This document shows positions 23,230 through 35,450 of a stretch of 64,000 nucleotides of DNA, piece by piece. Source of the stretch: Pezicula radicicola (Eukaryota > Ascomycota > Leotiomycetes > Helotiales > Dermateaceae); the NCBI GenBank assembly GCA_003008705.1, contig PDUO01000001.1, forward strand, positions 1,915,694 to 1,979,693, given 5' to 3'. Under the pieces are notes generated by a model that saw nothing but the letters and a program-made list of their open reading frames with translations, had not been told where the DNA came from and ran no database searches. Both the position numbers and the translations under genes were made by a program. Position 1 is the first letter of the stretch. Each line of letters starts with the position of its first letter.

Positions 23230-25557
23230 ATGGTTTCCTTCCTCATTATTCGGTCTTTTGTTGCTGCTATAACCTTTTCGGTTCTCGCGCAAGGAAGTAC
23301 TATTAATGTCAATGGTATTTCTTACTATACTTCAACTGATGCAGTCACCACTATTACGAACTCCGAAGCATTGTTGAAATCTACTGTCACTTCAGCACAG
23401 GGATCCGATCTTATACCATTGACTGTTATCGACCCTGGAACCAACAACGTTACGGCCGAGGTATTGCAAAGTATTGTTCAGACCTACACTGCCTCCGATG
23501 ATGTCTTCAATGCTGGCTTCCTACAAGGTTAGATATCAGCAAATTAAGAATTAAGTCGCTATAATTTTCTAACATGACAGCAGTGGTATATCTCAAGAAC
23601 AGTAGCGTGTCTTCCAATTCGGAGCCAACTGGATACGGCACGAAGCTCTTCTTGCAATCATCTTCCAATAGCTATACGAAGGATATTCCTATCGGACCTT
23701 ACTTCGTTTCTGTATCCACAGGAAACGTCTTCCAGGCTTACAGATTATATTCTGATGTTCAGGGAGCATTTACCGAGGGATTGATTGAAAAGAGCGATGG
23801 GACCTTTGACGTTCTTCCAGCTGCTGTTCCAGTTAGTCTATAAATTATATTCATCGTAATGTGCAAGTAGCAGTGCTAATTCGCTCAATTAGGGAGCACA
23901 ATCTCCAACAATTGGAGTATTGTCTCGCTTATATTACACTCCAAGCGGCACAAAACCTCTGGCGGGTGTAAGTCAAGCACTACCAAAAGTACCATGTTTC
24001 TCGCTAATTCAAGCAGGTTCGTCTTGGTATCAAAGACATTTACGATATTGCAGGTGTCAAAACAAGTTGTGGAAATCGAGCTTACTATAATCTTTACCCA
24101 GAGAGAAATGTTACGGCTACTGCTGTACAGAGATTGATCGATGCTGGGGCTGTAATTATTGGAAAGATGAAAACAAGTCAATTTGCAAATGGAGAGGTAA
24201 GCAGTAGTCTCTCGAATACTATATTAGAGTTCTTAATGACTGACTCTTTGCATTCAGACAGCAACGTAAGTCTATATAAGCCGATGTATTCATTTTCTAA
24301 GATTCAAATGTTCTACGTTCCTAGAGAGAAAGAGCAACAAGGACTAGACTACAAGATAACAACAATTAATCTAACACAAAACCTTAATATAGTGCAGATT
24401 GGGTAGATTACCACTCCCCCTTCAACGCCCGAGGAGACGGGTACCAAGACCCATCATCATCCTCGTCAGGGCCAGGAGCAGGAATAGGAGCCTACACATG
24501 GCTCGATCTAGCCCTAGGATCCGACACAGGCGGCTCAGTACGAAACCCAGCACAAGTAAACGGAGCCTTCGGAAACAGACCATCACACGGTCTCGTTCCC
24601 TTAGATAACGTAATGCCACTATCACCAGCCCTAGATACAGCAGGATTCCTTTGTCGAGACGCCATACTCTGGAAGAAAACAGCAGCAGCTCTCTATCAAA
24701 CAAATATCACATTCGGGTATACCAACTTCCCAAAAAACATCTACACATACGGATTTCCAGAAGCTTCCGACCCTACAAATACAGAAGCCGACGAAGTCCT
24801 ACTCTCCTTCCTTTCAAAACTACAAACTTTCCTCTCAGCAACCGTATCAGAACTAGACTACAACGCACTCTGGAACGAAACCGGACCAATAAACGAAGTC
24901 GGTGACCTATCCACCTTCCTAAACATAGTCTACCCAACCCTAATCTCCCAACAACAATACTCACAATTCACCATCCCCTTCTACAACGACTACGCAACCG
25001 TAAACAACGGTCGAAAACCCTTTGTCGACCCCTCACCCCTAATTCGATGGACATGGGGTCAAAATAATATCTCTTCTACAGCAACAGAAGAAGCAATAAC
25101 CAATAAAACAATCTTCATGAATTGGTTCAATACCTACGTTCTCCCCCATTCCTTACCTACATCCTTAAACAACACAACCAACAACACAACCAATACTACA
25201 ACTTCAACGAGTTCAACCTGTTCAGAATCCCTCTTCCTATACCCAGGTAACCTAGCAACACCAAACTACCGAAACATCTACCGCAGCGCCCCAGGTATCC
25301 CAACCGGATTCTCAGTATCTCGAATCTCCAACTTTGCAGAAGTACCAGATATGGTAGTTCCGATTGGAGAAGCGGCGTATAATTCTAGTATTACGGGTCA
25401 GGCTGAGTATTTACCTGTTGCGGTTGATATCTTGGCTGCTAAGGGGTGTGATGGTATGGTTTTTGACTTGGTGGAGGCGTTGCAGGTTGCTGGGATTGTG
25501 AGGGCTGTGGGGACTGGGAGTACGTTGTATAGTGGTGAAGATGAGATTTTGATGTGA
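23230..25557 (+). CDS. Secreted Arp1-type amidase with intact catalytic triad
   Basis: Six exons (23230-23527, 23581-23831, 23893-23967, 24017-24196, 24258-24265, 24393-25557) give 658 residues. Exon 5 is only 8 nt but is required to keep the frame. A signal peptide ([22 protein letters not shown]) marks it as secreted. The amidase-signature domain keeps the full triad: Lys214 in GIKDIYD, Ser295 in the serine run, and nucleophile Ser319 in DTGGSVR. The N-terminal region ([14 protein letters not shown]) is the segment found in fungal proteins annotated as scytalone-dehydratase-like Arp1/amidase. A linker rich in NNTT/NTT repeats (about residue 500) offers many N-glycosylation sites. It is expected to hydrolyse an amide outside the cell; the substrate is unknown. 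It belongs to the same family as the pseudo-amidase at 12-14 kb. Confidence 0.9.
24258..24265 (+). other. 8-nt microexon of the secreted amidase gene
   Basis: The eight bases ACAGCAAC lie between a CATTCAG acceptor and a GTAAGT donor. Including them joins the preceding exon (phase 0) to the next (needs 1 nt) and gives the family sequence [18 protein letters not shown]. Skipping them breaks the frame. Confidence 0.8.
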
Positions 25558-26236
25558 TGTGATATGATATAAGATTAATGGTAATATAATTTTAATTGAT
25601 TTAAAGCAAACTTCATATTTTCTGAATCTATGTGGATGGTTGTTTATTCTCCACCGATTTTTTATCTACCACTAGCTTATTATCACTGAGTCTATGTATC
25701 AAGCGTTATAGCACCGCAATATACGTCAGGACTTCGTCGTCCTAGATAAGCCACACTTCTACTCCAGGCTAATAAGAGCGAAGACAGTTGTAGTACAGTC
25801 CGCTCTAGGGGACAATTGAGGTGGCTCTGGGCTTAGCCTGGTTCAAAAATACCACCGCAAGGTAGTTGTTGGAATCGTTGTTACACCCAACCGGAGCTTG
25901 TCAAGCTATACTACAAACCCTCAAATTCCTTCCTCAATTCAATTAAGTTACTCGAAATAAGTAAGTTACTCGAAATAAGTGAGTTACCCAAAATAAGTGA
26001 GTTACTCGGAGTGAGTTGCTTCATCGAAAGTTGAAAAACCACCAAGGAACGAATACATGGGCTCGTTGGCATAGGAGTAATATTGAGGTGTATAGATCAG
26101 CCCCTTTTCTACCTGGCTGAACAACCGCAGCTGGCAAAGTAATTAAGAGATAAAAATCGTATAGCTTATTCTGAATCTGTCTTAATTAGATGTTCATTTC
26201 TTCTATTAACTCATTTCGTCATTTCGTAACTAAGTT
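25558..26236. other. Intergenic region with tandem repeat
   Basis: Between the 3' ends of the amidase and PEX1 genes (convergent). It contains the 18-nt array at 25945-26016. Nothing else supported. Confidence 0.55.
25945..26016. repeat. 18-nt tandem array, four copies
   Basis: Four consecutive 18-nt units start at 25945, 25963, 25981 and 25999. The first two are identical (AAGTTACTCGAAATAAGT); the third and fourth carry a few changes. This is the best-preserved of the three arrays. Confidence 0.9.
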
Positions 26237-29200
26237 TTACATCAAACTAGTGCGTCCCCCAATCTCCGTCCCACCCTGACCATTAGGCATTTCCCCATTC
26301 CTACCCACTACAAACTCCCTGTAAATTCTACCTAATCTCTGTCTCTCATCAGCAGAGATACTAGCTCTCGTCGTGCCCAAACTTTTCACGATATGCTTCC
26401 ACTGAATCACAACCTCCTGTTGCTCCTTTTCTTCCTTTGGCCCTTTCCGTCCTTCAATATCAGAGAGCTGACCCCGGGAAGCGAGTTTTGATTTCTTTTT
26501 TGCGAGTTTGATGCTTTCTAGCTTGGCAGAAATAGCAGCGCGTTCAGCCAGTGCCTTTGAACGATTGGATCCCGATTTTGCACGTTGTTCTGCTTCAAGG
26601 CGTTCCTCATCTGCCCCGTAGCGGAATTGCACGAAATTCCTGCTTGCTGTTGATGCGGCACCATATGTTTTCTTGTTGGAGCCGAGTTCAATGTGATCCT
26701 GATCGCCAAGTACGTCATGAATAGCTTCTAGGTGTGCATTGTAGACTAGTGCTTGTAAATCTGCTCCAGAGTAGCCATCCGTGCGTTCGGCGATGTCGTG
26801 GAGGTGCGAGAGCACGTCTGGGGAGAGGTGGAGCTTTTTACCGAGTGCGAGAAGAATATCAATTCTATCTGCCTGCGAAGGGAGGTCACATATAAGGGAC
26901 TTATCTAAACGGCCTGGACGGAGCAGTGCGGGATCAATCAGATCAGGCCGTGAGGTTGCGGCTAGAACATATACACCGGAAAGGCCTTCTGCTCCATCCA
27001 TTTGCGTGAGAAGCTGGTTGACAACACGGTCTGTAACACCAGTTGAATCATGACCTCGCTTTGGTGCGATAGAGTCGAATTCATCAAAGAACAAAACGCA
27101 AGGCCTTGCTGCTTCTGCTCGCTCAAAAAGATCTCGAACTGATTTCTCGGACGCTCCAATATATTTATTGAGAATCTCAGGACCTTTGACTGAGATAAAA
27201 TTGAGGCCGCATTCTCCTGCGACAGCTGAGGCAAGGAGTGTCTTACCGCAACCTGGGTATCCATATAAAAGTAGGCCGGAGCGGAGACGTAGAGGACATT
27301 GTGCGAAGATAGGTGCATATGTCGTTGGGTACTGAAGTGTCTCGAGGAGGATTTTCCGAGTCTCCTGAAGACCGCCGATAGAGTCGAAGGTTGTTGCGGA
27401 TGTTTGAAGGGTGACATTGCGTAGGGATGCTGGAGTAAATCCCTTCAAAGCACAATCAAAATCTTGTCTGCTGAGCTGTACTGTATTGTCATTCTTGGAT
27501 GACTGAGAGACTGAACGAATCAAAGCCTCGCTCCTTGCTCGAGCAACAAGTAGCACTAGGTCTCCAGGCATGTATCCATCAGTTTCCCCCGAAAGATCTA
27601 GAAAATCAAGATCTGGGTCAATAATGAATCCTTCGTTTTTCTTTGCTTTTCTTGGTTCACTTCCTATACTGTCGCCATCCATCCAAGCACCATCTTCATC
27701 TGGCCGTGCAGTGCTATCAGCAGTACTCGGCCGACTGTCCGGATGTCTCTCTGGTGTCTCGTCAATACTAGCCATATTTTGTTTGACAACCATCTCCATC
27801 ACCCTTCGGCGCGCTTCTTTGTTCGGTGCTTTGAGTCCTACAATCTCTCGAACGACATGTCCACCCACAATGACATTGTGGAGCGATTCCTTAGCTTGAG
27901 CCGTTGCAAGCAGCACAACTCCACTATCTCTCCCACAATATTGTCGGACAACTGAACAGACTCCCTCGCTGATCTGACGGCTACGGCCGTTTTCTCCTGT
28001 CTCTAGCTCCGTCTCAACTGGACACAGCCTATCAAGATCATCTAATATGACAACAGCTCTTCCACCAAGTCTTGCTCCCCATGATGCGCCCATAAAGATG
28101 CGGGTAAAGGTCTCTTTTATTGTAGAAACACGAGCTTCGTCCGTAACCAGCTTTCGACATGAGAAATAAGTAGCATGAAATAAAGTTTCATGTCTTAACT
28201 GGTGCGCAAGTAGCTGTGCAACAGATGTCTTACCAGAACCCAACGCTCCAGTCAGTAAGACTGAAGACATATGCGAAAGGTGCGATTGTAGTTGTTGGAT
28301 AAGGGTGTCAATTCCCACAAGTATTGGAACCTGCGTGGGTAGTGGATCGCCAACAGCACTAGCATTTGTGAGCGACAGCGGTCTCGGTATAGCAGCTTGA
28401 ACTTCGACATTGAACTTTCGTTCTGAGCCTAAAAACCAGTTACAGGATGGCTTTCCAGACCCTGATGTGCCCAGTTCAAACCTGACTATGCCGCCCTCCC
28501 ATCCTGAAAGCTTTTCCGTTGTAGCTAATGGGGCCAAAACAGATCCATCCGTTAAGGGGCCTTCGAACAGACCATCAATTGTTCCTTGCTTGCTATACAT
28601 CTTCGATATACGCTTGGCAGCTTCTTCCCGTTCGGACTTAGATTCTCCGCCAAACTTAAGACCTTCGCTGGGTTTACCAGTACCTGTAGCAAATGGGAAG
28701 ACCTTGATTAATTGTGGTCCACTCTTAGTACCATCTTTCATTGCAGTTGGTTTGGTAATTTGCAGTGGAGCAGGTTCGACCTTGACAACACCACCTACGA
28801 GTCCTTCGCAACCAACTGAAGCACAAAGCGACGATGAAAGTGCTATATGGTGACTATCGGGTGGATCATCCCAAGGCATCAGTCTAGCAACCACTTTTGT
28901 GGTTACTTTGCCAGCTTCGCCTGAAGTTTCGATTTCCCGCTGCTGTTGTTGTGGATCGATGGGCGTTTGCAAACTCGCAGGCCTCATTATTGTCACACAT
29001 ACCCAAGTGATCCCTTTCAATGCTTTGGACAGCATAATGTCTCGGTCTACCCAAACTTTCAGTCCAGTATTTTTTGATTCATTTCTGTCTTCAAACCATT
29101 CTCCACATACACTCCGGTCCAACCCCCTGAAGAACATTGCTGGCCGCGCCTCTTCACTGCGGCTGCCCCTACGCCGTATGGTGCTTGCACCACTTCTTCC

Positions 29201-30015
29201 ACCGGCACTCTTTCTCGAAGAAACACTACGATTTTCTCTTCCAACACTCCTTGCTGGCTTTGCTCTCGTCTTGGGTGCCACAATAACTTCAGCATCGGGA
29301 GATAATTTTGCAAACGGTATTGATGAAGACGGCGCCGGCACGAGAGAAGTGATAATGATATTGGCAGTCGACGTGGGCGAGAGATGCAGGGTTAGAGGAT
29401 GTAGTATAACTGCTCCGCTTGAGGGAGCATAACTTGGGTTTGGGAGGGCGCGAATCTGTGAAACGAGATTGAGCTCTAGAAATGTAGCATGCAATTCTAT
29501 GATTTCCCAGTCATCTGGAGTCAGAGGCTCTATGTGAACAGTATGCGCCACTGGGGGGTCAACATGTATGCTTGCGGTCACTTTCTGGCCGTCTGATATG
29601 CCCAGCGTCCGCGCAAAAGTCGCATCGATTTCTACCAAAGGGATCTCTTGCTCCCGCCCAGAGGTATTACCTCTTGTGCCACTTATCCCATCTCTAGTGA
29701 CAATTGGCGCAAGTCTGCGCTTACTTTGCATTCCTGTCCATCCTACGTAAAGGGACCTTTGTGACGGAGCTTTGCCTTGCGACGAGTCGGCCGAGGAAGG
29801 GGAGGGGATTCGATAATTTAGTTCTATTATGACATTTTGCGCAGGCTGAAAGGTGTCAGTACTGTTGTACTCCTGCTTGGAAATCGGGAGCTTACAGTGT
29901 TGACATTCACGAGCAGCGAAGACAGAGATGAGGGGAGATTGACCAAGCAGTTTTTGAGATGAATGAGAGATATTTCAGCAGAAGTGGCCTGACTACTGCG
30001 CCTATTCGAAGCCAT
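26237..30015 (-). CDS. PEX1: Peroxisome biogenesis AAA ATPase Pex1
   Basis: Exons 29896-30015 and 26237-29845 (50-nt intron) give 1,242 residues. Pex1 works with Pex6 as a double-ring AAA+ motor that pulls ubiquitinated Pex5 receptor out of the peroxisomal membrane. The N-terminus (LKNCLVNLPSSLSSLLVNVNTPAQNVIIELNYR in outline) is the Pex1 N-domain. The first ATPase domain has Walker A GALGSGKTS near residue 570 and a weakened Walker B (VVILDDLDRL). The second has Walker A GYPGCGKTL near residue 900, Walker B LFFDEFDS near 955, and the second region of homology TSRPDLIDPALLRPGRLD. The degenerate D1 and canonical D2 are normal for the family. An in-frame ATG 20 codons upstream (30075) is an alternative start. 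It is divergent from MCM7. Confidence 0.95.
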
Positions 30016-30633
30016 ACTGGGAAGATTTATACACGAAGAGGAGCTAGGAGTATGATGATGTCTCTGTCCTGGCATCAGAATCCGGAGGGTAGTCCTCCTA
30101 GCCGAGGTTCCATGCGGAGAGCTCAGAGATGTGCTAGACCGGACTAAGACTAGCTGAAGTGTCAGGACCCTGGAGGTGAACAGAAAAGCGGCACTCCACA
30201 GCGATTCTGTATCTCTCTGTAGGGAGACGGTGATACCTGGGATTTATTGAGCTTGCTCATTCGCTTTAATTGTTGGGGAATTGTTCATCCTTTTTCTGCA
30301 TAAAGTTTGAATCATTACTGGGTTACCTAGTTGAGTTAAACAAATCAAGATTCAAGTCAGGATACTGCTGCTCCATATCCAAATGTTCAACGCGAAAATC
30401 ACGCCAAACGCGTAAAAAAGAAATCCATACGCGCCGCCCCTTTCAACTTTCGACTTTGCGACACCAGCCCCTCGATTCTACATCAACATCGCCAACATCG
30501 CAAACACCACCGCGAAAGTCAATCTTCTTCCCAATTCGCAAATAGCAAAGGGCTTTCCTTAATTGTCCTGCAGCGACACTAGCAACATCAATTTCTCTCA
30601 GCACCGTCGGGTCATCCAGGGGTAGAAGGAAAG
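30016..30633. promoter_or_regulatory. Divergent PEX1/MCM7 promoter
   Basis: About 620 nt between the two start codons. The MCM7-proximal part holds several cell-cycle box-like motifs, listed separately. An in-frame ATG extension of PEX1 reaches 30075. Confidence 0.6.
30390..30518 (+). promoter_or_regulatory. MluI cell-cycle boxes upstream of MCM7
   Basis: A perfect ACGCGT is at 30408-30413. Flanking copies are ACGCGAAAA at 30390-30398, ACGCG around 30429 and CGCGAAAG at 30511-30518. These match the MBF/SBF (MCB/SCB) elements known to drive G1/S replication genes in fungi, and they sit 115-245 nt before the MCM7 ATG. Confidence 0.65.
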
Positions 30634-33314
30634 ATGGCTCTTCTTACTATGAGAGCGCCCGTTAGCTACGAGGACCAACAGCGTGAGTTGCGCATACAAC
30701 CTCAGCAGTTGCGCAGACTACTGACATTTTACAGTGTCATTCGAAGATTTCCTCAGGTCGTTTAAGACGACCCCCAAATCAGTTGGCGGTATCACGAATG
30801 GCATCGATGGTATGGCTCTTGACGAGGATGACTTCAGCGACGAATACGACATGCTTGATGATGATGAAGACGACGGTGGTGCAGCACAAAATGCTAGAAG
30901 GAAGGCGCGAGTTGATGCAAGAACTCCTCGGCTGAAGTACGTAGAGTTGCTACAGAAGGTTGCAGATCGGGAAGAGGACGAGATTACAATTGATCTGGAT
31001 GATCTAGCTACGGTATGGTTTAAGGTGGAATTTTCGATTAAAACGCTGACTTGCGGTTTAGTACGACCAAGCACTCAATGAAAACCAGACTCCGCAGAAT
31101 TTGGTAGCCTCCATTGAGGGCAATGCTAAGCATTACCTTGAGATCATATCTAGAGCGGTTGACAAAGTCATGCCTCGCCCTTCGAGAGAAATCAGGTAAG
31201 TTAAAAGGCACCTACGTTCTGGCCGTCTCTAATGGGAGGTCTAGTTTCAAGGATGATGTGATAGACATCCTCATGGAACAACGAACCAGGCGCAACGCAG
31301 TACGCCAAAACGCCGAGGAAGCATCAGATCCAACAGTCGACACAGAGGGCCAATCTTTCCCCCCTGAACTCACGCGCCGATATACTCTAAATTTCAAACC
31401 TAGAACGGAGGGGCACGACATACAAAAAGCGCTTGCTGTCCGACAAGTTCGCGGTGAGCATCTTGGCTGCCTTATTACAATCCGAGGCATCACAACGAGA
31501 GTCTCAGATGTAAAGCCAACTGTGGAGGTCAATGCATACAGTTGTCTTCGCTGTGGATGTGAAGTGTTTCAGCCCATTGGATCAAAGACTTTTGGACCTC
31601 TTCTTGAATGTCCCTCGGAAGATTGTGTCACAAATCAGTCGAAAGGCGAATTGCAACACTCCACTCGTGCATCGAAGTTCCAGGCTTTCCAGGAGGTCAG
31701 AATCCAGGAGATGGCCGAGCAGGTCCCTGTTGGGCACATCCCCCGGATGCTAACTATCCTATGTCACGGCTCTCTTGTACGAAAGATCAGTCCTGGTGAT
31801 GCTGTTGATGTTGCTGGTATATTTTTGCCAACCCCATACACGGGTTTCAAGGCAATCCGAGCCGGTCTTCTGACAGATACGTACCTCGAAGCACAATATG
31901 TTTTCCAACATAAGAAGGCCTACGAAAACTTAACAGTGGATAACCGTATGTTGAAGCGCATCGAACAATACCAAGCATCAGGAATGGTCTATGAGTATTT
32001 AGCAAAGTCCATTGCCCCTGAAATTTACGGCCATGTGGATGTGAAGAAGGCACTTTTATTACTCCTAGTTGGAGGTCCTACAAAGGCAATGGGAGATGGG
32101 ATGAAGATCAGAGGAGACATCAACATTTGTTTGATGGGTGATCCCGGTGTGGCCAAATCTCAATTGCTAAAGTATATCACGAAGGTGGCTCCTAGAGGCG
32201 TCTACACAACTGGTCGAGGAAGTAGTGGTGTTGGTCTTACAGCTGCTGTGATCAAAGATCCGGTTACTGACGAAATGATACTGGAAGGTGGTGCTTTGGT
32301 TCTAGCAGACAACGGTATCTGCTGTATCGATGAATTCGATAAGATGGACGATAACGACCGTACTGCCATTCACGAAGTTATGGAACAACAGACGATTTCG
32401 ATTTCCAAGGCTGGTATTTCAACGACTCTGAACGCACGAACGTCTGTTCTTGCAGCAGCTAACCCGCTTTATGGTCGCTACAACCCACGCCTATCCCCCG
32501 TCGAAAACATTAACCTACCAGCTGCTCTGCTTTCCCGTTTCGATGTCCTCTTCCTCATCCTAGACACACCTAGCCGAGACAAGGATGCCATGTTAGCTCG
32601 TCACGTTACTTATGTACACATGCACAGCAAACATCCTGATACCGAGGGTGTTATTTTCAGTCCAGATGAAGTCCGCCAATATATTGCAAAAGCAAGAACT
32701 TTCCAACCTGTCATTAAGTCAGCCGTATCAGAGTACATAACAAAGGCATACGTCAAATTGCGACAGCAACAACAGCGCGATGAGCAGAACAAGAAGCAGT
32801 TTACACACACTTCTGCACGTACTCTTCTGGGCGTAATTCGTCTCTCGCAAGCCTTGTCCCGTCTCCGGTTCTCAGAGGAAGTCAGCCAGGATGACGTTGA
32901 CGAAGCATTGCGGCTAATGGAAGCTAGCAAGGAAAGTCTATACGTCGACGACGCCGGCTACAAAAAGGACCACAGTCCAAGCAGCAGGATCTATAACATG
33001 GTTCGCGCCATTGCGGACTCAGGTGCATGCAGAGTGGATGACGAGGATGAAGATGACGAGGGCGGCATTGAGTTATCGTTAAGAAGAGTTAAAGAGAGGG
33101 TCCTGGCGAAGGGCTTTACAGAGGATCAATGGACGACTGCGCTTACCGAGTACACGAGTTTGGACGTGAGTATCCCTTGTTATAACTCGACCGAGATTAT
33201 TTTACTGATATCATCACTCAGATTTGGCAAACGGCTGGCAACGGCACACGCCTCATTTTCATTGTCTCCCAGGCCGAAGACATGGCTAGAGACGCTGAGT
33301 TTGATATGGAGTAG
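30634..33314 (+). CDS. MCM7: Replicative helicase subunit Mcm7
   Basis: Five exons (30634-30682, 30735-31012, 31062-31195, 31245-33165, 33222-33314) give 824 residues. Mcm7 is one of six subunits of the MCM2-7 ring loaded at origins and activated as the CMG helicase. The identity comes from the segment [19 protein letters not shown] with a C2...C2 zinc finger (CLRC, then CPSEDC) around residue 255 and from [12 protein letters not shown]. The AAA+ core has Walker [10 protein letters not shown] near 452, Walker B CIDEFDKM near 514 and arginine finger LLSRFD near 582. [16 protein letters not shown] is the typical MCM hairpin region. The last exon encodes the winged-helix end ([13 protein letters not shown]). 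All phases agree. The upstream MCB boxes fit G1/S expression. Confidence 0.97.
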
Positions 33315-33590
33315 ACTAATTCATGGGGCAAAATGTGAGTGGACATACGGCTTGATGAGAAATGGTATGTGGTTTTGCATAGAGCGAGAGAACTTTTTTC
33401 TTCGAAGTTTATGAGTACCGAGGCGTTTAGGGGAGATGATTTGTCAAGAAGTTTTCTTGTCTGCTAGGCGTTCATATATCATGTGTTTCTGAACAGTATA
33501 GCATAAAACCCAGTGTGGTAATTGAATATATCATGAATATTTGGTACCTAGTCACAAGTTCATGACCCAGTACGTTTCCATTCCATAGTT

Positions 33591-35227
33591 TCAGTATTCA
33601 GGCCAGCTTTCATCAACATCCCTCTTCCAAGCCTTTAATCCATCTTTCAAATCTCCAATATACCTTCCTCCGTACCCATTGCCATCGCCATTCTCCACCC
33701 CCTTTCCTCGCTCAATACCCAACTCCTTAAACTTCCTCACCGCAACCTGCGAATCATTCCCCAACCGACAAACAACATAAATCGGCTTATCATCATCCCC
33801 ATTAACCCCCTCATTCCCACCACCCAACCAACCCAACCCCACACTCTCCCCCTCCTTCCCCTTCAAAGCCAAAGACCCTAAACTCGAAAAAGGCACATTC
33901 ACACTGCCAGGCAAAGAACATATATCAAACTGAATCTTCTCTCTAACATCAACCAGAATATGTGGTTTCTTACTTAAAACTGTATGATATTGAGATGCGG
34001 TTATACGTTCAGAAGGTGTGAGCAGGGTAATTGGGGAAGTTAGACCGCAGAATTGTGCGTAGTTTAGTGTTCCGTTGTTTAAGGAGTCGAGTGTTAGTAT
34101 TGAAGTGGAAGGGTTAATTGGTGAAGGAGACCCAGAACAGGCAAAGCAGTTTGGACGTCGGGTTGAGCGGAGTCGAACTTGTCGGAATGGGGGTGTACTA
34201 GAGCTTGAAAAGAGGAGCATTGTTGCTCCTGCTTGCGCTTCCGTTGAACAAAGGTTTCCAGAGGTAATAAGTTTCAAAGCTTCAAGAGCTTGCAAAACAC
34301 CCATTACACCAACTACAGGCCCTAAAATCCCTCCATCACCACACGAAACTACACTTTCTGCTGGTGGTGGCTTGGGAAATACGCAACGGTAGCAGGGTCC
34401 TCCGCCTGGGGTGCCTGGTGGAAGAGCTGGATGGTTTAGGAGGAGGAGTTGTCCGTCTGTTCGGAGAGCTGATGCTGAGATTAGGGGTTTGGAAAGTAGG
34501 ACGCAAATGTCGGAGATTAGGTAGCGGGATGTTGGGTGGTCGGTACAGTCTAGTACTAGGTCGTAGTTTTGGACTATGCTGGAGGCTGTTTGGGGGGTTA
34601 GGTGGGAGGTGTGGGGTATGTATTTTATTGTTGGGTTTAGACTATTGTTTTGTTAGTATGTTTTATATTGTGTAGAGGATGGGCAAGAACGAGTTGAGAG
34701 GAAGTGGGAGGAGATGTATTAGAATGGACGTACGTCTTGAGATATTCAATAGCACTATCAACCTTCTTCATCCCTATTTTCGCTGTACTATGTAATATCT
34801 GCCTATGCAAATTTGATGTCTCTACTACATCGCCATCTACAAGACCCAAGGTTCCAACTCCAGCACCAGCTAAGTATGCAGCTGCTGGACAGCCAAGACC
34901 ACCTGCTCCTATGATGAGGACGGAGGCGGATTTAAGTCGAAGTTGTCCTATATTTCATTTTTAGCATTTCCGCTTCTTATACGAAGGAAGTGATATTTTC
35001 TTACCTTGAATACCTATATTAGGCACAATCATTTGCCGTCCATAACGTTTATATTCTTCTGAAGATAGAGGCCATTTTGAAGCCGATGGGAGTGAGTCAT
35101 GTGATTGAGTTTCTGCTGATTCTCGGGCCTCAAGTTCTTGAAGCTGGGCTTTAAGAATTTTAAGTTGTTCTTCTGTTGCTTTGATTTGTTGTCTTAGGGA
35201 CTCGGCGCTATTGTTTGCTGCATCCAT
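33591..35227 (-). CDS. UBA4: Urm1-activating E1/sulfurtransferase Uba4
   Basis: Exons 35005-35227, 34734-34947 and 33591-34641 give 495 residues. Uba4 (MOCS3) adenylates and thiocarboxylates Urm1 for tRNA wobble-uridine thiolation and protein urmylation; the human counterpart also serves molybdopterin synthesis. An N-terminal coiled coil (about residues 5-40) precedes [15 protein letters not shown] and the Rossmann loop GAGGLGCP (88-95). [13 protein letters not shown] binds ATP, and two CxxC pairs (CYRC, CFAC) form the zinc site. [10 protein letters not shown] contains the conserved E1-domain cysteine. The C-terminal rhodanese domain ends at the active loop [10 protein letters not shown] with Cys437. 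Nothing is missing. A 223-bp divergent promoter separates it from SLX9. Confidence 0.95.
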
Positions 35228-35450
35228 GGTTTAGTGTTCTTGATTTTGGACGAGGTTGGATTGAGTTATGAAAGCCACCACCGAGGCCGCTTCATAAATT
35301 TAAGATTTTTATTCTAGCTCGCTTGACCTTCCCCAGATTTTTCTAAACCACCACTATCAAATAATTTCTCCACATCTACTGTACATTATCTACGAACTCC
35401 TCAACTTCAATTGAAGCCAACTGTCTGGTCTCTGCAAAAGACTCTCAATC

